64,000 nt of DNA. Source: Lolium rigidum (lineage: Eukaryota; Streptophyta; Magnoliopsida; Poales; Poaceae). Numbering within the stretch: position 1 is the stretch's first letter; the number at the start of each line of letters is the position of its first letter. The notes below the pieces were generated by a model. It was not told the DNA's origin. It made no database searches and saw only the letters and a program-made list of their open reading frames with translations. Shown here piece by piece: positions 55,601 through 64,000 of this stretch. The stretch lies in assembly GCF_022539505.1 (NCBI RefSeq), contig NC_061513.1:184728017-184792016 (forward strand). Reading direction: 5' to 3'. Made by a program: the position numbers and the translations under genes.

Positions 55601-58238
55601 TAGTAGATTACTAGAAAATGAATGAAGCAATTGAACATGGAGCGTATTATATAAACAACCGGATCATTTGAATATGGATATACCACATCATGTCAATGGG
55701 ACTCGGAAAAACAAAGCTAGACATTTAAACAAGTAATATAACTATTTTTTTCACAATGTTTCAAGTAGAATAGGAAGCTAGGTTAGGAATAAAGCAATCA
55801 TGTTTCAAGTAGAATAGGAAGCTAGGTTAGGAATAAAGCAATCATGTTTCAAGTAGAATAGGAAGCTAGGTTAGGAATAAAGCAATAAAAAAACACGAAG
55901 TGCATCATTTCAGCTAGGATCATTTCTATCAAACTTCATGCACTAGCCATGGAACAACAGGCAAACTCAATGAAGCAACATGCAAAAAATTAACATAATA
56001 GAATTTCAGGACTTGTTTAACATAGCCAAATCATGTAACTTATACCCAGGCATGCCGGATGCCAGATGGGTCAAAGGCAGTGTGCAATGTTCCATATGGT
56101 AATTGTTTATATTTTATTAGATTCCATTAGGCAACTTAGGTAGTGCAACATACAGAAAAATGATGCAATTGAACTACGCACAGGAGGTAAATTAACATTC
56201 CAAAAAAAACAGGGAACTTACGTGAGCTTTTTTTTGAGTCACACGGACCTCATCAGGTACTTGGACAGAAGAACCTGGTGCCTCACTGTTTCTCCTCTGC
56301 ATGAAGGAGAGGCCAATTGTAAACAGAAACAGGATCCAAGATATAGAAGTTTGCATTAAGCAATATACAAAAAACAACAGGTACTTACATGATTATAGGC
56401 GAGCTTTACTCTACGTTTCTGAGTGTAAGATGTGCCTGCTGCACGTGTAATAACAACAAACAGTTACGAGTCAAGGATTTGCTATAATTAAATTGACACC
56501 AAACAGTAGTAGAAGCATTATGACGTGCATAAACATGTAATACAGGATCGCAGAAAGATATCAAACATGATGTAACTAGAGCAGTAGCCTACGGCCAAAT
56601 AGTGAGAAATTGTAATCGTGTCAATGGTGGACTTGTATAGCCTACCCCAACTTGTTTGGGAATAAAGGCTTTGTTGTTGTTGTTGTTGTTGTTGTCAATC
56701 GTGGACATGTAGAGCATTCAACGGTTCATGATTGGTGGCTCATATTTTGTAGAGTTTCAGCGAATGGGTGGGTTAAATCACTCAGACCACCACACTCTGT
56801 ATTTATATCATCTGAGTTAGGGTTACAATACTATTGGACATGGTCCTCTATGGGCCTCAGACTGGATACAATATTACTACAACGCTACTACTAAACTCAC
56901 TCATGGTCCAACACACCCCCTCAATATGATCATGGGTAAACAACCATGGCCATCTTGCAACAACAACATGACACATATGACAACGACGAGTAATGAACTT
57001 TCAGCATAACTCCTAGGATACATGATAGCATTGCACTTTCCATCATCTTGTCATCTCGATTCATCTCTTCATCAGCAGCGAAGACATCCAGCTTCAACCA
57101 TCTGGGATACGCACAACTCCTAACCATACACGTCCTCAACAACCCCGGCTGCCTCACCACACAAGTTCCGTAGAACCATCCACACTCGCCTCAATGTCCT
57201 CAGCCTCTCTTCTCCACTGCCCGGCCACTGACCTCTTCCGTCTCTCCCACAAACCCCCAGCCAACTCCCGCCTCAACCATCCACTCCTCAAGCACCCATG
57301 CCTATCCCCCGGTCAGGCCTCAACCAGTCTCACCTCAGGCACGCATGCCTTTCCCCTGGACATATCCACAACCATCACCATCACTACTAAACCGCAGCCT
57401 CATCAACTCCATCACGACTCAACCGCAGCCTCATCAACTCCATCACAACATATCCTCACAGCCTCACATCTCCATTTTCTCCTCACTTCCACTCGGATGG
57501 CGCCTCGTCCGCGCGCCCGGCCAACCTCGGCGGACCGCACTCGGCCACATCGACCGGCTCGCGCTGGTCAACGTCCGAGCACCAACCTCCGGCTCCGCCC
57601 TGCGCTCAAAGGCTCGACCCACTCCGCACGCCTCCAACATCTCCCCTCGCACGGATCCAGATCTCTCTGCCACGGATTAACTTCCTCTTCTCTCCTTTCT
57701 AAACCAAAACGATCTTCACCCTCTTCTTTGTCCCCGCGCGAGCAGCCGCCGATCTCACACAACTCACATCGCTGTGTGTGATAGCCGCAACCCACGCAGA
57801 GCACCTGATGCGGCCTCCCGCCGCCTGGATTTCTACATCTCAACGGTGGTTTTTGTGGTCAAAGGAAGAACTTGTATGGTACTGTTTGGGGCGGCTAGCA
57901 CTAGCAGGAAGGAAACCTAGGCTCTGATACCATGTAGAGTTTCAGCAAATGGGTGGGTTAGGTCAGGGAAAAAAATACTTATGCGTCGTGTTTAAATCTA
58001 AAGGATGAGGTGGTTACCAATGAAAGCACTTGTCAGTTAAAAATATAGCAAGAATTCAGAAATACAGTCAGCTGCAATACTCCTAACAGAACAAAACACG
58101 CAGGGATGTCTGGTTACCTATTTCTGGGCGGCGTTTAGACGTGTTCCGCGTTCTTACGGGTGACGTGGAGGTCGGCGAGGGGACTGCTGTTGCGGTGGGT
58201 GCCGGGGAAGCGGATCTTGGGGGGTCGGAGAAGGACAT
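52667..58238 (-). CDS. CACTA-encoded TNPA-like protein, six exons, 238 aa
   Basis: Exons (minus): 58118-58238, 56389-56435, 56222-56296, 53944-54084, 53547-53827, 52667-52718; 717 nt, all GT-AG, phases consistent, one stop at the end. The N-terminus is Ser/Pro/Thr-rich (MSFSDPPRSASPAPTATA), then a basic patch (QKRRVKLAYNH), two similar Ser-rich segments (QSNSDSGTCSHWS in exon 4, QSSSESAYCSHRP in exon 5) and a coiled-coil-like helix (LGDALQEAVDIFGRENKDAD). Position inside a CACTA element and a leader reaching its far side suggest a TNPA (Ptta/En/Spm-type) regulator that would bind the subterminal array. It is shorter than usual TNPA, and exons could have been lost in the 2.1-kb intron 3. A captured host gene is the alternative. 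Confidence 0.65.
54510..54600 (+). mobile_element. tRNA-like SINE head in intron 3 of the CACTA gene
   Basis: An A-box-like TAGCTCAGTGG (54520-54530) and B-box GGTTCGAGTACC (54563-54574) are spaced as in a tRNA-derived pol III promoter. No full cloverleaf or anticodon arm could be folded by eye, so a SINE is preferred to a tRNA gene. Ends and target duplication are not resolved. Confidence 0.55.
55577..55603 (+). mobile_element. Helitron 3' terminus inside the CACTA intron
   Basis: The hairpin ACGTGC-AAA-GCACGT (55577-55591) is followed 8 nt later by CTAG (55600-55603) and T. This is the Helitron 3' end pattern and differs from the end at 7357-7386. The 5' end may lie near 54698 (TCATATACCC) but is not certain. 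Confidence 0.65.
55756..55887. repeat. 44-bp minisatellite, three near-perfect copies
   Basis: Units starting ATGTTTCAAGTAGAATAGG at 55756, 55800 and 55844 repeat with essentially no divergence, implying recent expansion. It is non-coding, inside intron 3 of the CACTA gene. Confidence 0.92.
56641..56695 (+). mobile_element. 5'-truncated SINE-like 3' end with (TTG)n tail
   Basis: CCTACCCCAACTTGTTTGGG, then AATAAAGGCTTTG and about seven TTG units, is the 3' end style of Au-type grass SINEs. Imperfect direct repeats (TGTCAATGGTGGACTTGTA before, TGTCAATCGTGGACATGTA after) look like a target duplication. Confidence 0.65.
56749..57960 (-). mobile_element. Small Copia/TRIM-like LTR element, 5' LTR truncated
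   Basis: The 3' LTR (56749-56913, 165 bp on the minus strand, TGTTGGACC...CTCTACA) is followed on plus by CACCCCCTCAATATGATCA, a minus-strand polypurine tract. At 57920-57932 GGCTCTGATACCA is the complement of an initiator-Met primer site. Next to it the LTR sequence TGTAGAGTTTCAGC restarts at 57933 but matches for only about 28 bp. The ~1-kb interior has no gag-pol. A 26-bp tandem pair (CAGCCTCATCAACTCCATCAC) lies at about 57390-57440. Confidence 0.7.
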
Positions 58239-58638
58239 GCTGGGCGGTCGATGAAGTGTTCAGCGCGTCGGCCGAAGTAGAAGGTCGGTGAAGCAGATGA
58301 TGTGCAGTGCACGGGGACGTCGGTGTCGGTGAAGTTGGTCAGGTGCGGTGGTCGATACAGTCGGCGAACGAGATACGGTGCGGTGGACGCCGGAGTAGGT
58401 GCGGATCAAGCGGATAGGGCAGCCTCGAGGTTTGAAGCCGTGGCAGCTTGAACGGCGAAGTGCGGCGGTGATTTTCCGGTGCGGCGGCCGTGAAGGTGGG
58501 AGGTAGGTAAGAGGGGCGGTTTCTCTAAGGGCTTGCGGGCGAAACTAGGGCGAAGCTGGGCGATAGAGGAGAAAAAGGAAATTTCGCAGTCCTTCTTTTG
58601 AGGGAAAAAAATATTCGCAGATCTGAAACTTTGCGGCG

Positions 58639-60356
58639 TGATACGTCTCCGACGTATCGATAATTTCTTATGTTCCATGCCACATTATTGATGATATCTA
58701 CATGTTTTATACACATTATATGTCATATTTATGCGTTTTCCGGAACTAACCTATTGACGAGATGCCGAAGGGCCAGCTCTGTTTTCTGTTGTTTTTGGTT
58801 TCGAAATCCTAGTAAGGAAATATTCTCGGAATTGGACGAAATCAACGCCCGGGTTCCTATTTTTCCCGAAAGCATCCAGAACACCCGAGAGAGGCCAGAG
58901 GGGGGCCACAGGCCCACCACACATGACCCCGGCGCGGCCTGGGGGTGGCCCGCGCCCCCCTATAGTGTCGGCGCCCCTTCGACCTTCTGACGCCGCCTCT
59001 TCGCCTATATAAAGCCCCTGGACCTAAAACCACGAGACGGAAAAACCACGGTACGCGAAACCTTCCAGAGCCGCCGCCATCGCGAAGCCAAGATCTGGGG
59101 GACAGGAGTCTCTGTTCCGGCACGCCGTCGGGACGGGGAAGTGCCCCCGGAAGGCTCCTCCATCGACACCACCGCCATCTCCATCAACGCTGCTGTCTCC
59201 CATGAGGAGGGAGTAGTTCTCCATCGAGGCTCGGGGCTGTACCGGTAGCTATGTGGTTCATCTCTCTCCTATGTGCTTCAATGCAATAATCTCATGAGCT
59301 GCCTTACATGATTGAGATTCATATGATGATGCTTGTAATCTAGATGTCATTATGCTAGTCAAGTGGGTTTTACTTATGTGATCTCTGGAGACTCCTTGTC
59401 CCACGTGTGTAAAGGTGACGAGTGTGTGCACCGTGTGGGTCTCTTAGGCTATATTTCACAGTAATACTTATTCACCGTTATGAATGGCGTAGTGAAGTGC
59501 TTATTTATATCTCTTTATGATTGCAATGTGTTTTGTATCACAATTTATATGTGTGCTACTCTAGTGATGTTATTAAAGTAGTTTATTCCTCCTGCACAGT
59601 GTAATGGTGACAGTGTGTGCATCCGTGTTAGTACTTGGCGTAGGCTATGATTATGATCTCTTGTAGATTATGAAGTTAACTATTGCTATGATGGTATTGA
59701 TGTGATCTATTCCTCCTACATAGTGTGAAGGTGACAGTGTGCATGCTATGTTAGTACTTGGTTTAGTTGTGTTGATCTGTCATGCACTCTAAGGTTATTT
59801 AAATATGAACATTGAATATTGTGGAGCTTGTTAACTCCGGCATTGAGGGTTCGTGTAATCCTACGCAATTTGGTGTTCATCATCCAACAAGAGAGTGTAG
59901 AGTATGCATTTATCTATTCTGTTATGTGATCAAACTTGAGAGTGTCCACTAGTGAAAGTCTAATCCCTAGGTCTTGTTCCTAAATACTGCTATCGCTGCT
60001 TGCTTACTGTTTTACTGCATCTATACTTCCTGCAATATTACCACCATCAACCACACACCAGTCCTGGACAGCAAAGCACTTTTCTGGTGCCGTTGCTACT
60101 GCTCGCATTTATTCATACCACCTGTATTTCACAATCTCTTCACCGAACTAGTGCACCTATTAGGTGTGTTGGGGACACAAGAGACTTCTTGCTTTGTGGT
60201 TGCAGGGTTGCATGAGAGGGATATCTTTGACCTCTTCCTCCCTGAGTTCGATAAACCTTGGGTGATCCACTTAAGGGAAACTTGTCGCTGTTCTACAAAC
60301 CTCTGCTCTTGGAGGCCCAACACTGTCTACAAGAATAGAAGCACCCGTAGACATCA
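58639..60356 (+). repeat. 5' LTR of Athila-like element 4 (1718 bp)
   Basis: It starts TGATACGTCTCCGACGTATC and ends CCCGTAGACATCA, with a tRNA-Asp-type primer site 10 nt later. The start is shared with the LTR at 63762. The tail is unlike the GTGGGTTATCA tails of the other LTRs. It interrupts the CACTA leader. Confidence 0.85.
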
Positions 60357-60365
60357 AGCATTTTC

Positions 60366-60383
60366 TGGCGCCGTTGCCGGGGA
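60366..60383 (+). promoter_or_regulatory. Primer binding site complementary to tRNA-Asp
   Basis: TGGCGCCGTTGCCGGGGA is an 18-nt perfect complement of the plant tRNA-Asp 3' end including the added CCA end. Confidence 0.9.
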
Positions 60384-60515
60384 GGAAAGGTAAAAGGTAC
60401 TCACACTCCGGATCTCGGCTATTAAGCTATTTTCGCCGTTGTAAGTACTCGAAGCTATTTCCTTTAGATCCTGCAATTGCATCTTTTTGTTTCTTGTTTA
60501 CACTAGTTTGGCATA

Positions 60516-61226
60516 ATGGACAACAATGAGCTTCTTATTCTGTTTCCTGATTTAAGACATGGATGGTTTGATCCGAAAATTAAAAAACCCATGGAACATA
60601 TTAGCATGAACACTTTGAATACCATTGTTGCTAATGATATAGAAAGTTCTAAGCTTGGGGAAGCTGGTTTTGATGAGCATGATCTTTTTAGTCCCCCAAG
60701 CATTGAGGAGAAAATTTACTTTGATGATACTTTGCCTCCTATTTATGATGATTATAATGATAGTAGTCTTTTGGTGCCGCCTGTTATGGAGGATGAATTT
60801 GATTATGATTACAATATGCCTCCTATATTTGATAGCTACTTTGTTGAATTTGCTCCCACTACAACTAATAAAATTGATTATGCATATGTTGGGAGTAGTA
60901 ATAATTTTATGCATGAGACTCATGATAAGAATGTTTCATTTGATAGTTATATTGTTGAGTTTGCTCATGATGCTACTGAAAGTTATTATGAGAGAGGAAA
61001 ATATGGTTGTAGAAATTTTCATGTTACTAAAGTGCCTCTCTATGTGCTGAAATTTCTGAAGCTACACTTGTTTTATCTTCCTATGCTTGTTACTTTGCTC
61101 TTCATGAACTTGTTTATTTACAAGATTCCTTTTCATAGGAAGCATGTTAGGCTTAAATGTGTTTTGAATTTGCCTCTTGATGCTCTCTTTTGCTTCAAAT
61201 ACTATCTCTTGCGAGTGCATCATTAA
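60516..61226 (+). CDS. Retroelement ORF of unknown function, 236 aa
   Basis: The first ATG after the primer site (about 130 nt downstream) opens an uninterrupted frame. The N-terminal half is acidic and Asp/Tyr/Pro-rich with repeated short blocks (YFDDTLPPIYDDY; FDSYFVEFAP and later FDSYIVEFAH). The C-terminal third is hydrophobic and aromatic (VLKFLKLHLFYLPMLVTLLF, then KIPFHRKH), possibly one membrane-associated segment. No CCHC knuckle, protease or RT motif is present, so it is not a normal Gag. Its position where gag should start suggests a protein used by a non-autonomous Athila-like family. The function is unknown. Confidence 0.55.
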   Translation: MDNNELLILFPDLRHGWFDPKIKKPMEHISMNTLNTIVANDIESSKLGEAGFDEHDLFSPPSIEEKIYFDDTLPPIYDDYNDSSLLVPPVMEDEFDYDYNMPPIFDSYFVEFAPTTTNKIDYAYVGSSNNFMHETHDKNVSFDSYIVEFAHDATESYYERGKYGCRNFHVTKVPLYVLKFLKLHLFYLPMLVTLLFMNLFIYKIPFHRKHVRLKCVLNLPLDALFCFKYYLLRVHH

Positions 61227-61923
61227 AGCTCACTGAGCCCATCTTAATGGCTATAAAGAAAGAACTTCTTGGGAGATAACCCATGTGTTTATTTCGCTAC
61301 AGTACTTTTATTTTGTATTTGTGTCTTGGAAGTTGTTACTACTGTAGCAACCTCTCCTTATCTTATTTTATTGCATTGTTGTGCCAAGTAAAGTCTTTGA
61401 TAGAAAGGTTGATACTAGATTTGGATTACTGCGCAGAAACAGATTTCTTTGATGTCACGAATTTCGACCTGCCCCTCTGTAGGTAGCTCAGAAAAATATG
61501 CCAATTTACTTGAGTGATCCTCAGATATGTACGCAACTTTCATTCAATTTGGGCATTTTCATTTGAGCAAGTCTGGTACCTCAATAAAATCCATCTTTAC
61601 GGACTGTTCTGTTTTGACAGATTCTGCCTTTTATTTTGCATTGCCTCTTTTGCTATGGTGGATGAATTTCTTTGTTCCATTAATGTCCAGTAGCTTTATG
61701 CAATGTCCATAAGTGTTAAGAATGATTGTGTCACCTCTGAACATGTTAATTTTTATTGTACACTAACCCTCTAATGAGTTTTCGAGTTTTGTGTGAAGGA
61801 AGTTTTCAAGGGTCAAGAGAGGAGGATGATATACTATGATCAAGAAGAGTGAAAAGTCTAAGCTTGGGGATGCCCCCGTGGTTCATCCCTGCATATTTCA
61901 AGAAGACTCAAGCATCTAAGCTT

Positions 61924-61944
61924 GGGGATGCCCAAGGCATCCCC
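61924..61944. other. Perfect 9-bp hairpin in the element's 3' internal region
   Basis: GGGGATGCC-CAA-GGCATCCCC folds as a 9-bp stem with a 3-nt loop. The left arm belongs to a CTAAGCTTGGGGATGCCC block that also occurs at about 61857-61875. Confidence 0.8.
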
Positions 61945-63562
61945 TTCTTCATCGACAACTTATCAGGTTCCTCCCTTGAAACTATATTTTTATTCGGTCA
62001 CATCTTATGTACTTTACTTGGAGCGTCTGTTTGTTTTTGTTTTTGCTTGAATAAAATATGATCCATCATGCTTGTGTGGGAGAGAGACACGCTCCGCTGG
62101 TTCGTATGAACACATGTGTTCTTAGCTTTTAATATTCATGGCGAAGGTTGAAACTGCTTCGTTAATTGTTATATGGTTGGAACCGGAAAATGCTACATGT
62201 AGTAATTGGTAAAATGTCTTGAATAATTTGATACTTGGCAATTGTTGTGCTCATGTTTAAGCTCTTGCATCATATACTTTGCACTCATTAATGAAGAAAC
62301 ACCTAGAGCTTGCTAATTTGGTTTGCATATTTGGTCTCTCTAAAGTCTAGATAATTTCTAGTATTGAGTTTTGAACAACAAGGAAGACGGTGTATAGTCT
62401 TATAATGTTTACAATATGTCTTTTATGTAAGTTTTGCTGCACCGGTTCATCCTTGTGTTTGTTTCAAATAACCTTGCTAGCCTAAACCTTGTATCGAGAG
62501 GGAATACTTCTCATGCATCCAAAATCCTTGAGCCAACCACTATGCCATTTGTGTCCACCATACCTACCTACTACATGGTATTTCTCCGCCATTCCAAAGT
62601 AAATTGCTTGAGTGCTACCTTTAAATAATTCAAAATTTATCACCTCTGATTTGTGTCAATGTTTTATAGCTCATGAGGAAGTATGTGGTGTTTTATCTTT
62701 CGATCTTGTCATTTACTTCGACAGTACTTTCACAATGGACTAGTGGCTTCATCCGCTTATCCAATAATTTTGCAAAAAGAGCCGGCAATGGGATTCCCGA
62801 GTCCCAAATTAATTAACCTAAATAGACACTCCTCCATGGTATGTGATTGTTGGACGGCACCCGAAGGATTCGGTTAGCCATGGCTTGAGAAAGCAAAGGT
62901 GGGGAGGAGTGTCATCATAATAAAACTAAAATAAAAAGGCACTTCTTCATGGTATGAGATTGTTGGCAGGCACCCGAGGATTCGGTTAGCCATGGTTTCT
63001 GAAAGAAAGGTTGGAAGGAGTGCCACCCAAAAATAAAAATAATTCATGGGAGCCGCTCTTTGAAGGTTTGTCCGGCAAGGGGGTTAGAGTGCCCACTACC
63101 ATTCGTTGACAACAACAAACACCTCTCAAAATTTTACTTTTATGCTCTCTTTATGTTTTCAAAACCAAAGCTCTAGCACAAATATAGCAATCGATGCTTT
63201 CCTCTGCGAAGGACCTTTCTTTTACTTTTATGTTGAGTCAGTTCACCTATTTCTCTCCACCTCAAGAAGCAAACACTTGTGTGAACTGTGCATTGATTCC
63301 TACATACTTGCATATTGCACTTGTTATATTACTCTATGTTGACAATATCCATGAGATACACATGTTACAAGTTGAAAGCAACCGCTGAAACTTAATCTTC
63401 TTTTGTGTTGCTTCAATACCTTTACTTTGATTTATTGCTTTATGAGTTAACTCTTATGCAAGACTTATTGATGCTTGTCTTTAAGTACTATTCATGAAAA
63501 GTCTTTGCTTTATGATTCAGTTGTTTACTCATGTCATTACCATTGTTTTGATCGCTGCATTC

Positions 63563-63662
63563 NNNNNNNNNNNNNNNNNNNNNNNNNNNNNNNNNNNNNN
63601 NNNNNNNNNNNNNNNNNNNNNNNNNNNNNNNNNNNNNNNNNNNNNNNNNNNNNNNNNNNNNN
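63563..63662. other. Assembly gap, 100 N
   Basis: Exactly 100 N, of unknown true size. It hides the end of element 4. Confidence 1.
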
Positions 63663-63761
63663 GTAGGTCATGGTTCTCTCCAAGTTTCTTGAGCTCATCC
63701 TTTATAAGCTTGTTAGCTCTTTCAAGGTGGTCAAGATCCCTAGTGAGAGAAGCATGAGCAA
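63663..63761. other. Short fragment between gap and LTR
   Basis: A 99-bp stretch (GTAGGTCATGGTTCTCTCCA onward) not matching the surrounding LTR or internal sequence. On the minus strand it has a Lys/Leu/Glu-rich, coiled-coil-like reading, perhaps a retroelement protein fragment. Not assigned. Confidence 0.3.
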
Positions 63762-64000
63762 TGATACGTCTCCGACGTATCGATAATTTCTTATGTTCTA
63801 TGCCATATTATTGATGATACCTACATGTTTTATGCACACTTTATGTCATATTCGTGCATTTTCTGGAACTAACCTATTAACAAGATGCCGAAGTGCCGTT
63901 CTCGTTTTTCGCTGTTTTTGGTTTCAGAAATCCTAGTAACGAAATATTCTCGGAATTGGACGAAACAAAGACCCAGGGGCCTATTTTTCCACGGAGCTTC
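63762..64000 (+). repeat. Start of another LTR of the element-4 family, cut by the window edge
   Basis: It starts TGATACGTCTCCGACGTATC and parallels 58639-58877 with scattered differences. It could be the 3' LTR of element 4 only if the gap and 63663-63761 are accounted for; otherwise it is a separate copy. Confidence 0.8.

Larger units (their letters stand above)
50947..58638. mobile_element. CACTA (En/Spm) DNA transposon, right end missing
   Basis: It starts at a CACTACAAGAAAAGTTCTGA terminal repeat at 50947, preceded by GTT as a possible 3-bp target copy, inside element 3. A subterminal GGCCGGCCC-rich array follows (51270-52400), then a six-exon minus-strand gene (52667-58238) and its 5' leader to 58638. 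There a Gypsy LTR starts and the opposite CACTA end is not seen. No TnpD-like transposase was recognised, so this copy is probably non-autonomous. Confidence 0.8.
60357..63562 (+). mobile_element. Internal region of Athila-like element 4, non-autonomous
   Basis: A primer site, one ORF (60516-61226) and then about 2.3 kb of non-coding sequence that resembles reversed 44500-45000 and forward 11525-12577. Gag, protease, RT and integrase are absent. The region ends in an N gap before any 3' LTR. Confidence 0.75.

Noticed and set aside
57194..57781. 195-aa plus-strand frame
   Set aside because: It lies antisense within the interior of a minus-oriented LTR element, is low-complexity Ser/Pro/His-rich and contains a short tandem repeat.

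Overview
This window looks like a piece of a grass chromosome, most likely Triticeae (wheat, Aegilops or barley type). The evidence is the dense nesting of Gypsy LTR retrotransposons with TGATACGTC-type LTR starts, Stowaway and Tourist MITEs, a CACTA element, Helitron termini and spliced plant genes. Two 100-base N gaps are present (8903-9002, 63563-63662). There is no sign of prokaryotic operons, CRISPR arrays or rRNA.

Host genes. The best-supported gene is on the minus strand at 18631-24068. It has 11 exons with consistent phases and encodes a 387-aa chloroplast PP2C phosphatase of the PPH1/TAP38 type (LHCII dephosphorylation, state transitions). Intron 1 has a GC donor, and a Mutator-type MITE lies in intron 10. 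A second, two-exon gene at 9634-10861 encodes a small zf-XS-like protein. It lies between the two LTRs of one retrotransposon and is probably damaged at its C-terminus.

Layout. 1-4670: intergenic DNA with a TIR element and Stowaway MITEs. 4671-7386: a non-autonomous Helitron with an exact 90-bp tandem repeat. 7782-14113: an LTR retrotransposon flanked by the 5-bp duplication AGGGC, enclosing an inverted LTR piece, a gap and the zf-XS gene. 14114-18630: older repeat sequence and MITEs. 18631-24068: the PP2C gene. 24313-27794: a decayed LINE (minus) carrying a tRNA-type SINE. 27795-about 41860: an Athila-like Gypsy element (minus), split by a large non-autonomous LTR element (30085-39121) whose LTRs are about 4.3 kb and whose internal domain is only 466 bp. 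41866-43372: a solo LTR with a 5-bp target duplication. 43378-44214 resuming at 49262: the 3' end of a plus-strand Gypsy element, interrupted by a second Athila-like element (44215-49256, minus, gag-protease). 49430-50946: a third gag-protease fragment. 50947-58638: a CACTA element with GGCCGGCCC-rich subterminal repeats and a six-exon, apparently intact 238-aa gene; its introns hold a Helitron end, SINE pieces, a 44-bp minisatellite and a small Copia/TRIM-like element. 58639-63562: a plus-strand non-autonomous Athila-like element with a tRNA-Asp-type primer site and one ORF of unknown function. 63762-64000: the start of another LTR.

One or two host genes therefore sit in an onion of nested elements. 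Target-site duplications fix much of the insertion order. Family names are by recognition only, since no database search was possible.
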